Shown in pieces: positions 35,911 through 45,800 of a DNA stretch of 64,000 bases; position 1 is the first letter of the stretch, and every line of letters begins with the position of its first letter. A program made the translations under genes and the position numbers. The stretch comes from Clostridium sp. CM027 (lineage in GTDB: Bacteria; Bacillota; Clostridia; Clostridiales; Clostridiaceae), in contig NZ_CP077725.1 in NCBI RefSeq assembly GCF_024730565.1, forward strand, positions 992,001 through 1,056,000, written 5' to 3'. The notes beneath the pieces are model-generated. The model had not been told where the DNA came from and ran no database searches. It worked only from the letters and a program-made list of their open reading frames with translations.

Positions 35911-37188
35911 CTATTTTTTATTGTATTTTGCATTTGCATTTTCTAAATACGTAGATATATTATTCATAGTTTTTTCTGCAGTTTGCTTTTTCAAGAGATA
36001 TGACTGAAGTTCTTGCCCAGCAATCTTCCCTGTAAATTCTCCCCATTCTGGCAAATATTCAGGAGCGCTGAACAATACTGTATTGGAATCTTCTAAAGTA
36101 TTTGTATATGCAGAAATATAACCTTTTTTAAACTCAGCGCTATCATTAGGTACTTTTGTTGCAGGAATTACAGAGTTTTTAACACCCCATTTAAGGTTAA
36201 CTTCAGGGCTAATCATATAAGAAATGAATTTCCAAGAAGCTTCTTTCTTATATGAAGCAGATGGCATTGAGAACCCAATGTATCCTCCTTGTAAATATCT
36301 CTTGCCATCAGGACCTACAGGACATAATCCTGTTTCAAATGTTCCTTTGTCCATTTTTGTTTCACATGATTTTATTACTTCAGAGTCCTGTATGATTAGG
36401 GCTGTATTACTTGATGTGAATGCATCAACTGTTTCCGCATATCCCCAGTTAAGAGCATCCTTTGGAGCAGCCTTTAGATACATATCAGTGAATTTCTTAA
36501 ATGTTTCAACGGATTCAGGTTTTCTAAACACACATTTACCATTTTCATCAAAGTAATTTGTAAATCCTCCATTAGTCATAATGAAGTTCGACATAAGGGT
36601 CCAGCTTCCCGCTCCTCCTCTGAATGAATATCCATACCTGTTTTTTGATTTATCCGTGATTTTTTCTGCAGTATTAAAGAAATCCTCTGTTGTTTTTGGA
36701 ACATCAACACCTGCTGCTTTTAACCAATCGTTCCTATAATACATTGCCTGGAAATATAAACTATGAGGAACGACATACAATGTGTCTTTGTATGCTTTAC
36801 CAAGCTTAAGGCTTTTCTCTGTCAATGTATCCTTTTTGTCCCATTTATTATAATATGGCCCTAAATCTTCAAGCTTTCCGGTTGCACCGATTTCAGAAGC
36901 CCAATTTGCAGCCATTTCCATTACATCTGGCAGTTGATTTGCAGCTGACATTGTAATGATTTTATCATGGGCTTGTTCCCATGGCTCAGAGATTAGTTCC
37001 ACTTTTACATCTTTATTCTTTAATTCAAAATCAGATATAAGCTCTTTTACAAATTTAGTCCTCTCAGGACTGGTTAGAGTCTCCATAAACTGAATAGTTG
37101 TTACTTTTGGCTCAGTAGATTTACTGCATCCGATAAAAGACATGGAAGCAATCATAACAAACGCTAAGGTTATTGATAACTTTTTCAT
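35911..37188 (-). CDS. Sugar-binding lipoprotein of an ABC importer
   Basis: 425 residues. A signal peptide ends in the lipobox FIGC (Cys21), so the mature protein is lipid-anchored outside the membrane. The body is a family-1 extracellular solute-binding protein (PWEQAHDKIITMSAANQLPDV, shown in part, and WKFISYMISPEVNLKWG). First gene of the three-gene operon. The ligand is probably an oligosaccharide or glycerol-phosphate-type compound, but cannot be read from sequence. Confidence 0.92.
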   Translation of the reverse strand: MKKLSITLAFVMIASMSFIGCSKSTEPKVTTIQFMETLTSPERTKFVKELISDFELKNKDVKVELISEPWEQAHDKIITMSAANQLPDVMEMAANWASEIGATGKLEDLGPYYNKWDKKDTLTEKSLKLGKAYKDTLYVVPHSLYFQAMYYRNDWLKAAGVDVPKTTEDFFNTAEKITDKSKNRYGYSFRGGAGSWTLMSNFIMTNGGFTNYFDENGKCVFRKPESVETFKKFTDMYLKAAPKDALNWGYAETVDAFTSSNTALIIQDSEVIKSCETKMDKGTFETGLCPVGPDGKRYLQGGYIGFSMPSASYKKEASWKFISYMISPEVNLKWGVKNSVIPATKVPNDSAEFKKGYISAYTNTLEDSNTVLFSAPEYLPEWGEFTGKIAGQELQSYLLKKQTAEKTMNNISTYLENANAKYNKK

Positions 37189-37360
37189 TATTCTTCATCC
37201 TCTCTTTTCATAAATTTTGATTTCTCCCTCATCATATAAACTTCATGTCTTATAATTTATATTCGAACGCAATAACCAATATAATCTTTTTATATAAATA
37301 TTTTCTTAAAAATTCATAAATTAGTTTCAAACGTGCATTAAACCTTAATTAACAAAAAAA

Positions 37361-37412
37361 TAAGAGTAAAAAACACTAAAGCTTAAAAACTTTAGTGTTT
37401 TTTTTACTCTTA
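37361..37412. terminator. Terminator after the pyruvate carboxylase gene
   Basis: TAAGAGTAAAAAACACTAAAG pairs with CTTTAGTGTTTTTTTTACTCTTA around a short A-rich loop. On the minus strand the stem is followed by seven T. It lies 29 bases past the stop of the gene at 37441. Confidence 0.92.
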
Positions 37413-37440
37413 TTTGAGTTTTATTTGCTAATTTTCTAAG

Positions 37441-40400
37441 CTATTTTAAATTTATTAAAAGTTCTCCAGCCTTTACCTGTTGTCCTTCAATAACATTAAT
37501 TGACTCAACCACTCCTGTTACACTGGCGCTTACCCTTGTCTCCATTTTCATAGCCTCCACTGTCATCAATGGTTGATTTTCAGTTATTGTATCTCCTTCT
37601 GCTACAAGAATGGCTAAAATAGTTCCTGGTATAGGTGCTCCGATTTCTAAAGGATTTGATGAATCTGCCATTTCTGGTCCTTGGAAATCTTGCAACGCTT
37701 TATTGTTTCTATCTTTTATTTTTATTTCGCGTCTATTTCCATCCACCTCGAAAACAAGAACTTTGTTACCCTCTAAATCCAATCTACCAATGTGAAGCAA
37801 CTTTATCATATAGGTTTTTCCTTCAGCAATTTCGACTTCGCAGGTTTCACCCTCATTGAGCCCGTGGAAATATACATCGCTTCCGATTCTACTTAAATCT
37901 CCAAACTCCTTAACATATTTTATATAGCCATCGAATACCTCAGGGTATAATGAATAGCTAAGTACGTCTTTTTTATTTGGAGCAATATTAAATTTCTCTA
38001 TTAGGTGTTTCTCTATCTTGCTAAAATCCTCATCAGGGAGTAATTCACCCGGTCTACATGTAATTGGCTTCTCACCCTTTAAAACTAATATCTGAAGTTT
38101 TTCTGGAAATCCTCCCATTGGTTGACCCATCATGCCTTTAAAGTATGCTACAACGGAATCTGGGAAAGACATATTAGTAGCTTTTTCGTATATATTTTCT
38201 GGTGTAAGGTCATTTTGAAGCATAAATATTGCAAAGTCTCCAACCATCTTAGAGGATGGAGTTACCTTTACAATATCCCCTACCATTTCATTTACTTCTT
38301 TATACAGTTCTTTAATTTCATTAAATTTATGTGAAAGTCCGAAACTTTCTACTTGTGGTTTGAGATTAGAGTATTGGCCTCCTGGAATTTCATATCTATA
38401 AATTTCAGCGGAACCAGAATTCAAATCTGATTTAAATTGGTCATAAACTGGTCTTACTGCATCCCAATAATCTGAAATTTCCTGAATTCCTTTGGGTTCT
38501 ATCCCAGTATCCCTGTCAGTATTCTTAAGTGCTGCAACAACTGAATTTAAAGCTGGTTGACTTGTAAGCCCTGACATACTGTTAAAAGCAGTATCTACAA
38601 TGTCAACGCCTGCTTGAGCCGCCATCAAAACTGTAGCAACTCCATTTCCTGTAGTATCATGGGTATGAAGATGAATAGGCATTCCTACTTCTTGCTTTAG
38701 TGCATTTATTAACTTAAACGCAGCATGAGGTTTAAGCAGTGCTGACATATCTTTTATTCCTAAAATATGAGCTCCTGTTTTCTCAATTTCCTTTGCTAGC
38801 TTAATATAATAATCCAAATTATATTTATCTTTTTTATCATTTAAGATGTCTCCTGTGTAACAAATACAAGCTTCTGCAACTTTACCACTTTTAATAACTT
38901 CATCTATTGAAACTTCCATTCCTTTTAACCAGTTTAGAGAATCAAAAATTCTGAAAACATCAATGCCTGTATCTGCAGATTCTTTAATAAATTCACGGAT
39001 TACATTATCAGGATAATTTTTATAGCCTACTGCATTTGCTCCACGTAGTAGCATCTGGAAAAGCACATTAGGAATTTTCGATCGTAGCTGTGTTAATCTT
39101 TCCCAGGGCGATTCGTTTAAAAAGCGGTATGCTACATCAAAAGTAGCTCCTCCCCACATCTCAAGGGAAAACAAATCTCCTCCATAAACAGAGGTAGCAC
39201 TTGCTATTTTTAACATATCCTTCGTTCGCATTCTAGTTGCCATTAAAGATTGATGAGCATCTCTCATTGTGGTGTCTGTTAACAGTAATTTATTTTGATT
39301 TTTAATCCAGTTTAAAAGACCTTCCGTACCCTGCATATCTAAAATCTGTTTTGTCCCACTAAGTTTATTTGGCATTATAATTTTAGGAACTACCGGCACA
39401 TCATAAAGCTTTTTAATTCCACTTACTTCATTTACCATTTTGTCTCCAATGAATTTTAACACTCTGCCTTCCTCATCTTCCTTAGGTGCAATGGATATTA
39501 ATTCTGGACTTTCTTCAATAAAACTTGTATTACATTCGCCCTTCAAAAAAGTAGGATGATTTAATACATTAATTAGAAAACCTATATTAGTCTTTACTCC
39601 TGTAATTCTAGTTTCCTCAACAGCTCTTATAGATTTTCTTATAGCATCTTGAAAAGTTCTAGACCATGATATATTTTTTACCAAAAGGCTATCGTAGTAA
39701 GGGCTAATTACCGCCCCTGCAAAACCATTACCGCCATCAAGCCTTATTCCAAAGCCAGAACCTGTTCTATATTCTTCTATTTTTCCAGTATCCGGTGCAA
39801 AATTATTAGAAGGATCCTCTGTTGTTATCCTGCACTGAATAGAATATCCTCGAAGCACAACATCTTCTTGAGACGAAATTCCTATTTTAGAGGAATTTAA
39901 AGCATAATCTTCTGCTATAAGTATTTGGCTTTGAACTATATCAATACCTGTTACCATTTCTGTAACGGTGTGTTCAACTTGAATTCTAGGGTTCATTTCT
40001 ATAAAATAATGATTCCCATAAGTATCTACTAAGAACTCCAAAGTTCCAGCACTTCTATAATTTACTGATTTAGCTATTTTTAATGCATCATTGCAGATTT
40101 CATTTCTTTTTTCTTCTGATATTGAAAAAGCAGGACTGTACTCTACTACCTTTTGATGTCTTCTTTGAATAGAGCAATCTCTTTCAAATAAATGAACAAT
40201 ATTACCAAACTTGTCTCCAAGAACCTGTACTTCTATATGTTTAGACTTTTCAAAATATTTTTCTATAAATAAATGGTCGATACCGAACGCTTTCTTTGCT
40301 TCACTTTTAGCACTTCTATAAGCAGAGGCTAATTCGCCTTCATTTCTTACAATTCTCATGCCTCGTCCGCCGCCGCCAGCAACTGCCTTTAACATAATAG

Positions 40401-40869
40401 GATATCCACATTCCCCTGCGAGTTTCTTTGCAATGTCTACTGTTTCAATTTCTTTTTCATAACCAGGTATCGTAGGAACTCCTAATGATTTTGCCACAAT
40501 TTTGCATTTAATCTTATCTCCAAGTTTATCCATCATTTCAGCTGTAGGCCCGATAAATTCAATACCTGCTTTTGCACATTTTTTCGCGAATTCAGGGTTC
40601 TCTGATAAGAATCCATACCCTGGATGAATTGCATCTACACCTTTTTTAAGCGCAATACTGATTATCTCCTCAATATTTAGATATGCCTCAACAGGACTTC
40701 TGCTTTTTCCAATTAAATAAGCTTCGTCTGCCTTAGTTTTAAAAAGTGAATACTTATCTTCATTGGAATAAATCGCCACCGTACGAATCCCAAGTTCATT
40801 ACAAGCTCTAAAAATTCTTATAGCAATTTCGCCTCTGTTTGCTACTAGTACTCGTTTAAATTTTTTCAC
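37441..40869 (-). CDS. pyc: Pyruvate carboxylase
   Basis: Carboxylates pyruvate to oxaloacetate using ATP and biotin, replenishing the TCA branch. The 1142 residues contain a biotin carboxylase domain at the N-terminus (RVLVANRGEIAIRIFRA, ATP-grasp GGGGRGMR), a carboxyltransferase barrel (LLTDTTMRDAHQSLMATR, near residue 540), a PYC/OADA domain and a C-terminal biotinyl domain with VEAMKMET (Lys about 1108). The start is GTG at 40869 after GGGGG. All domains are intact in one chain. Confidence 0.97.
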   Translation of the reverse strand: MKKFKRVLVANRGEIAIRIFRACNELGIRTVAIYSNEDKYSLFKTKADEAYLIGKSRSPVEAYLNIEEIISIALKKGVDAIHPGYGFLSENPEFAKKCAKAGIEFIGPTAEMMDKLGDKIKCKIVAKSLGVPTIPGYEKEIETVDIAKKLAGECGYPIMLKAVAGGGGRGMRIVRNEGELASAYRSAKSEAKKAFGIDHLFIEKYFEKSKHIEVQVLGDKFGNIVHLFERDCSIQRRHQKVVEYSPAFSISEEKRNEICNDALKIAKSVNYRSAGTLEFLVDTYGNHYFIEMNPRIQVEHTVTEMVTGIDIVQSQILIAEDYALNSSKIGISSQEDVVLRGYSIQCRITTEDPSNNFAPDTGKIEEYRTGSGFGIRLDGGNGFAGAVISPYYDSLLVKNISWSRTFQDAIRKSIRAVEETRITGVKTNIGFLINVLNHPTFLKGECNTSFIEESPELISIAPKEDEEGRVLKFIGDKMVNEVSGIKKLYDVPVVPKIIMPNKLSGTKQILDMQGTEGLLNWIKNQNKLLLTDTTMRDAHQSLMATRMRTKDMLKIASATSVYGGDLFSLEMWGGATFDVAYRFLNESPWERLTQLRSKIPNVLFQMLLRGANAVGYKNYPDNVIREFIKESADTGIDVFRIFDSLNWLKGMEVSIDEVIKSGKVAEACICYTGDILNDKKDKYNLDYYIKLAKEIEKTGAHILGIKDMSALLKPHAAFKLINALKQEVGMPIHLHTHDTTGNGVATVLMAAQAGVDIVDTAFNSMSGLTSQPALNSVVAALKNTDRDTGIEPKGIQEISDYWDAVRPVYDQFKSDLNSGSAEIYRYEIPGGQYSNLKPQVESFGLSHKFNEIKELYKEVNEMVGDIVKVTPSSKMVGDFAIFMLQNDLTPENIYEKATNMSFPDSVVAYFKGMMGQPMGGFPEKLQILVLKGEKPITCRPGELLPDEDFSKIEKHLIEKFNIAPNKKDVLSYSLYPEVFDGYIKYVKEFGDLSRIGSDVYFHGLNEGETCEVEIAEGKTYMIKLLHIGRLDLEGNKVLVFEVDGNRREIKIKDRNNKALQDFQGPEMADSSNPLEIGAPIPGTILAILVAEGDTITENQPLMTVEAMKMETRVSASVTGVVESINVIEGQQVKAGELLINLK

Positions 40870-40996
40870 ATTTGTTACCCCCTGTTTTAGCCTTTAATCT
40901 ACTTCATTATTCATAAGAATACAGGATTTTTAAAAAAAATGCAATAAATAAAAATGTCATTGATTTATTTTTATGCCAAATTCTAGTTATATCTTT

Positions 40997-42697
40997 TTAT
41001 ATTTTTAGGTTTCTGTACCTATTATATACTGCCATTATTTCTTGCTTTCGCGGCATGGCTAAATCTCCACTTCCACCTTTTAATTTATCCATGGATATTA
41101 ACCCATTTTTCTTTATTTTACAAATTATATCATCAACCATACTTTCAAATCTTAAGCCCTTATTCATAATATTTACCTCTGCCCATTTCATAATTGTGCC
41201 TATAGCATTTACTTGTTCACTATCAACTATTTGCTCTACAGCTCTTAAATCTATGTCATCTCTGTTTATACACAATATATTGAGCCCCATTGTTTTGATT
41301 TTAACTCCCCTTTCTCCTTGTGAAATAGTTCCGGCTTTAACTACTCTGTTAAATGAGATATCTATTTTTAAATTTCTTTCGTTAATTCTTTTTGTAATAT
41401 GACCACTACTTAGTTTTTTAGCCTTTTTTGTGACGTCCTTGGCCTCATAATTATCAAGCTGCACTACAGAATCCGCTACATCAAAAAAATCTCCAGAGCT
41501 TCCTACTACCATTATTGTTGAAATACCTTTCTGGTTATATAAAGATCCCACTATTTCAATAAACGGTGTGATTGGTTCCTTTTCTGTGCAAACTAATTTT
41601 TGCATTAAATCATCTCTCATCATGAAATTAGTAGCTGAAGTATCTTCATCTATTAAAAATACCTTAGCGCTGCTTTCTATCCCCTCAATAATACTCGCCG
41701 CTTGTGATGTACTCCCACTTGCGTTCTGCGTAGAGAATTCTACAGTGTCTTTCCCGTTAGGTAAGTTACTAATAAATAGTGATATATCCGTTTTAGTGAC
41801 GCATCTACTATCTTCTGCCCTTACTTTTAAAGCTGATTCATCTGTTATAACAAACTCTCTACCATCACCTTCAATATGATTATAAACTCCAAGCTCTATT
41901 GCTTTTAATAATGTTGATTTACCATGATATCCTCCACCTACTATAAGCGTTATACCTTTTTTTATTCCCATTCCGCAAATTTTGCCACGGCTCTTTGTAT
42001 TAAACTCTACTTCTAATTCCTTTGGTGAGGCAAATACCATGCCAGCTTTTAATGCTTTTGTAGATATTCCACTTTCTCTCGGCAGCATTGATCCATTGGC
42101 TACAAATGCAACTAGCCCTCTACTTGCAAGCGACCTTCTTATATGCTCTTGATCTTCTACTAAATTTACTCTGCTTATTAATTTTTCACTATTAATATTT
42201 TTATACATTAAAGTCCTCTCTACAATATTTGGTATAACATTATACAAAATTTTCTCAAGCTCTCTTGATAAAACGCTTCTTCCCCTCGCTGGAAATCCAA
42301 CATAAAACCTTGCTTCTATTTTATCCTCATCTATAATTATTGAAGTTCTATTTAGTATCTCTTGTGGACATTTGCTTATAGCTATTAATCCACTCTTCCC
42401 AGATCCAAAAACTTTTACGCAGCACTTATTTATATTAGAATAAAATTCTCTTGTTAAATAATCAGCTACTGCAATATTTTTTATTTTATTATCAAAAGTA
42501 TCCTTTGGAAATTTAGCAACCCTCTGATTTACTATTACCCTAATTCTTGATGGTGATGCAAAAGGATCACCTTGAACATGATCTATGCAAAGTGCAAAAC
42601 CCCCAAAATCATACTCTCCCTCTAACTCCTTGTACAACCTATAACTTTTCCCATCAATTCTAGCTAGTTCTTTTTTTAACAACTCCAAACTTTTCAT
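40997..42697 (-). CDS. Predicted ATPase of the ABC class (PF09818 type)
   Basis: 566-residue soluble ATPase. N-terminal ~170 residues form a family-specific domain (DFGGFALCIDHVQGDPFA, PSRIRV). A P-loop follows in LIVGGGYHGKSTLLKAIE near residue 250, and FLIDEDTSATNFM near residue 348 is a Walker-B-like segment. There is no membrane domain and no normal ABC signature. The family is widespread, and its cellular role is not established to my knowledge. It stands alone between pyc and the sulfate operon, with its own GAGGAG ribosome site. Confidence 0.85.
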   Translation of the reverse strand: MKSLELLKKELARIDGKSYRLYKELEGEYDFGGFALCIDHVQGDPFASPSRIRVIVNQRVAKFPKDTFDNKIKNIAVADYLTREFYSNINKCCVKVFGSGKSGLIAISKCPQEILNRTSIIIDEDKIEARFYVGFPARGRSVLSRELEKILYNVIPNIVERTLMYKNINSEKLISRVNLVEDQEHIRRSLASRGLVAFVANGSMLPRESGISTKALKAGMVFASPKELEVEFNTKSRGKICGMGIKKGITLIVGGGYHGKSTLLKAIELGVYNHIEGDGREFVITDESALKVRAEDSRCVTKTDISLFISNLPNGKDTVEFSTQNASGSTSQAASIIEGIESSAKVFLIDEDTSATNFMMRDDLMQKLVCTEKEPITPFIEIVGSLYNQKGISTIMVVGSSGDFFDVADSVVQLDNYEAKDVTKKAKKLSSGHITKRINERNLKIDISFNRVVKAGTISQGERGVKIKTMGLNILCINRDDIDLRAVEQIVDSEQVNAIGTIMKWAEVNIMNKGLRFESMVDDIICKIKKNGLISMDKLKGGSGDLAMPRKQEIMAVYNRYRNLKI

Positions 42698-42752
42698 TAA
42701 ACTCTCCTCTTATTCTTTATAAAATAAATTTCACTTTCTTATAATATAAAAA

Positions 42753-42786
42753 AGCTACTAAACTATGGATTTTTTGTTTAGTAACT
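42753..42786 (-). terminator. Terminator downstream of the sulfate operon
   Basis: On the minus strand AGTTACTAAAC and GTTTAGTAGCT pair and are followed by six T. It lies about 150 bases after the cysN stop. Confidence 0.82.
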
Positions 42787-42905
42787 TATAATCTACAATA
42801 CAATGTCTTATTATTTAATACACCTATATTAATTATACACATCTTTATTTGTTGCATCAATAATCATGTAAAATTCCATAAAAATAGTTACTTTTTTCAT
42901 AAATT

Positions 42906-42932
42906 AAAAGGAGGATTATACCCCTCCTTTTT
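42906..42932 (-). terminator. First hairpin after cysN
   Basis: AAAAGGAGG and CCTCCTTTT pair across an 8-base loop right after the cysN stop. The tail is only moderately T-rich, so the second hairpin (42753-42786) may complete termination. Confidence 0.65.
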
Positions 42933-42935
42933 GAT

Positions 42936-44645
42936 TTAAATCTCGTATTCTACTATTTCTTCTATAATATCTCTAAACTTTATAGTTCTATATTTAGTGA
43001 AATTAAGCCATTTATTTGCAAAAATATCGTTAATGCCTTTTTCATGGTCAGCGATATAGTCCAATAAATCTTTATCAGCGCCTATATTGATACCAAACCC
43101 ATTTTCATTAATAGTGACTACGGCCTCATAAGAATACTTATCTATTGAGATAACATCCATTAACTTACCAGCTCTTATTTTAGCAACAATGCTAGCATTT
43201 AATACTATTACATCGAAGTTTTCTTTAAAATCATAACTTTCTCCAAGGAAAGGTACATTATCACAAATATTATATTGCACGACTTTTGACAAGTTCTTTT
43301 TAACTTCTGCTGTTTTAATATCATAATAATATTCATCAAAACAATTTATTGGAATCTTAATTTCATCTTTAATAAAGCTAGTCACCGTTACTTCATCAGG
43401 ATCAATAGCGCCTGAAATAATTCCACCACCACTTACATCATAGCCATCCACTATTACAAATCTACCAGTGTTTTGGTTATCTGAAAATTTATCAAAGCAT
43501 ATATTTTCCTTTGTTTTTATAGTAACTTCAGCTACATCATTAGTTTTTGCCTCAAGTGCATTTTCGTAAGTACCTAAAGTAGTTGCATCTATAACTTTAT
43601 TAAATGATACAATTTCACATTCCACTTCTTGAGTTACAAGCTTTATCTTATATTTCCTACCTTTTACAAAATTGCTTTTCCCCATCCAAAATATATTGGT
43701 CTTAAAAATATTTGAGACAATAGGTGTATTTTTTTTATGAGAGATTATTTCTCCTCTTTTATTAAAAAATTCATCTTCAAAAGTAATACCTACCGACATA
43801 CCTGCACTTACAGTTTTTACATTATCTTTTTCTACAAAATATTCAATAGTTTTAACTTTTGTAGTTTTATTTTCTGGTGAAATAAGAATCTCATCCCCAA
43901 TATTAAGTGTACCTGCCTCTACTCTTCCTGCAATTATTCTCCTATTATCAAACTTATATACATCTTGTATAGGTAATCTTAGAGGTTTTGCTTCGAGGCC
44001 TGTTTCTTGGGTAAATAAATCTAATGCTTCAAGCACAGTTTCCCCCTTATACCAAGATAATTTATCGGATTTTGAAGTTAAATTTTCACCGTAAAATGCT
44101 GATATAGGGATATAACTCATAGGGTGTACATTTAGATTATTTAAAAAAGCATTCATTTCATTTTTTATAACATTAAATCTTTCCTGACTATAATCAATAA
44201 GATCCATTTTATTAACTACAACGCACACCTGCCTAATCCCTAAAAGAGAAAGTATATAACCATGTCTTTTAGATTGTTCTTGAATTCCTTCTTCCGCATC
44301 AATTATTAAAAGTGCAGCTTCAGCGCTAGCTGCCCCTGTAATCATGTTTTTAAGAAATTCTACATGTCCTGGAGCATCTATAATTACATAATCCCGCATG
44401 TCTGTATGAAATTGAAGAGAAGTTGTATCGATTGTTATTCCTTGTTTTTGTTCTTCTTCAAAAGCATCTAATAGGTATGCATATTCAAATGGTTTACCTT
44501 TTTCTTTAGCAATTTTTTTAACTCTGTCTATTGCACCTTCTGGCAATGATTTTGTATCATAAAGCAATCTTCCAATTACTGTAGACTTGCCGTGATCTAC
44601 GTGTCCTACCGTAACTATTCTTAATACTTCTCTTGTATTTTCCAT
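42936..44645 (-). CDS. cysN: Sulfate adenylyltransferase GTPase subunit with a C-terminal extension
   Basis: GTP-driven regulatory subunit that, with CysD, makes adenosine-5'-phosphosulfate (APS) from sulfate and ATP. GTPase motifs are GHVDHGKS (14-21), DAPGH (90-94) and NKMD (145-148). EF-Tu-like barrels follow to about residue 412, ending [20 protein letters not shown]. Usual CysN proteins end near there, or are fused to an APS kinase. Here ~145 further residues follow (425-569) with no P-loop, unlike CysC; CysC is separate in this operon. The function of the extension is unknown to me. Last gene of the operon. Confidence 0.93.
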   Translation of the reverse strand: MENTREVLRIVTVGHVDHGKSTVIGRLLYDTKSLPEGAIDRVKKIAKEKGKPFEYAYLLDAFEEEQKQGITIDTTSLQFHTDMRDYVIIDAPGHVEFLKNMITGAASAEAALLIIDAEEGIQEQSKRHGYILSLLGIRQVCVVVNKMDLIDYSQERFNVIKNEMNAFLNNLNVHPMSYIPISAFYGENLTSKSDKLSWYKGETVLEALDLFTQETGLEAKPLRLPIQDVYKFDNRRIIAGRVEAGTLNIGDEILISPENKTTKVKTIEYFVEKDNVKTVSAGMSVGITFEDEFFNKRGEIISHKKNTPIVSNIFKTNIFWMGKSNFVKGRKYKIKLVTQEVECEIVSFNKVIDATTLGTYENALEAKTNDVAEVTIKTKENICFDKFSDNQNTGRFVIVDGYDVSGGGIISGAIDPDEVTVTSFIKDEIKIPINCFDEYYYDIKTAEVKKNLSKVVQYNICDNVPFLGESYDFKENFDVIVLNASIVAKIRAGKLMDVISIDKYSYEAVVTINENGFGINIGADKDLLDYIADHEKGINDIFANKWLNFTKYRTIKFRDIIEEIVEYEI

Positions 44646-44663
44646 TAGTAATAAACCCCTCCC

Positions 44664-45464
44664 TTACATATACCCATCTTTACGAAGCTTTTGCATTGCG
44701 TAAGCATCCTCTTGATCTTGAGCTCTACCTGCGCGTTCACCTGTTGTAGTGTTTTTTAGTTCTTCAATAATTTCATCAATAGTCGTAGCCGTAGAATCTA
44801 TCTTACCAGTACACTCAGCGCAACCAAGACTTCTATATCTTTTGCCGTCTTTAGCAAAATACAAATCTATAATTGGTATATTTTCTCTCTGTATATAAGC
44901 CCATATGTCAATTTCACTCCAATGAAGTATTGGATGAACTCTAATATGATTGCCCTTTGGAAAATCAGTTTTAAATTGATCCCAAAGTTCTGGTGCTTGA
45001 TTAGTATAATCCCATTCCGAATCCTTATTTCTTTCACTAAATACTCTTTCCTTTGACCGCGAACCTTCCTCATCACTTCTAATTCCTAGAATTAATCCAT
45101 CAAATTCATACTTTGTAACCACCTGTTGAAGGCCATCTGTTTTTAGTGCCTTGCAGCAATTAAGTCTTCCACAATGTGGCCCCATACCATTCTTTATAGC
45201 TTCCTCATTCGTGTGTACTATAAGGTCAATATTAAACTCTTTAGCAATTTTGTCTCTATATTCAATCATTGCAGGTATTTTATGCTTGGTATCTACATGA
45301 ATAAAAGGAAAAGGACAATGTCCAAAAAAAGCCTTCTTAGCGAGCCACAACAGTACTGTTGAATCCTTTCCAATTGACCATAACATCCCAAGTCTACCTA
45401 ATTTTTTATAGGATTCTCTTAATATAAAAATACTTTCTGCTTCTAATGTATCTAAATGATCCAT
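44664..45464 (-). CDS. cysD: Sulfate adenylyltransferase subunit 2
   Basis: Catalytic PP-loop subunit of ATP sulfurylase, 266 residues. The PP-loop is MLWSIGKDSTVLLWLAKKAF, and GLILGIRSDEEGSRSKERVFS and SLGCAECTGKIDSTA are family signatures. It acts with CysN 18 bases downstream. GGGAGG precedes the ATG. Confidence 0.96.
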   Translation of the reverse strand: MDHLDTLEAESIFILRESYKKLGRLGMLWSIGKDSTVLLWLAKKAFFGHCPFPFIHVDTKHKIPAMIEYRDKIAKEFNIDLIVHTNEEAIKNGMGPHCGRLNCCKALKTDGLQQVVTKYEFDGLILGIRSDEEGSRSKERVFSERNKDSEWDYTNQAPELWDQFKTDFPKGNHIRVHPILHWSEIDIWAYIQRENIPIIDLYFAKDGKRYRSLGCAECTGKIDSTATTIDEIIEELKNTTTGERAGRAQDQEDAYAMQKLRKDGYM

Positions 45465-45476
45465 AATTTTACCTCC

Positions 45477-45800
45477 CTAATATTTGTTAGCCTCTGCTAC
45501 ATTTGTTGTAATAATGATTTCTTCACTATTTGGTTTAAACATGTGCCAATGAAGAAGATTTTTTTCTTTTTTTGTATTTAAATAAGTTCCTTTACCTCCA
45601 ATATCTGCTCCAAGATAATAATTTATAGCCATAGCAGGACATTCTTTAACGCAAGCACAACATCCCCAACACTCCTGTGGGTATTCTATAAAAGCTTTTG
45701 AGTCATTCTTTTTAAATATAAGATTTCCCGGGCAAACGTCCATACATTTTCCGCAACCCACACATTTTTGTGGATCTATTTTAATGCTCATAAACTTCAT
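45477..45800 (-). CDS. aprB: Adenylylsulfate reductase beta subunit (2x[4Fe-4S] ferredoxin)
   Basis: 107 residues with two 4Fe-4S motifs: CVGCGKCMDVCPGNL and CWGCCACVKECPAMA. It carries electrons to AprA. The start is either ATG at 45800 or the second ATG at 45791; both lie within the aprA 3' end (20-base overlap), implying coupled translation. It is shorter than the ~150-residue AprB of dissimilatory sulfate reducers, lacking most of the C-terminal tail. In clostridia such AprAB pairs serve sulfate assimilation. Confidence 0.88.
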   Translation of the reverse strand: MKFMSIKIDPQKCVGCGKCMDVCPGNLIFKKNDSKAFIEYPQECWGCCACVKECPAMAINYYLGADIGGKGTYLNTKKEKNLLHWHMFKPNSEEIIITTNVAEANKY

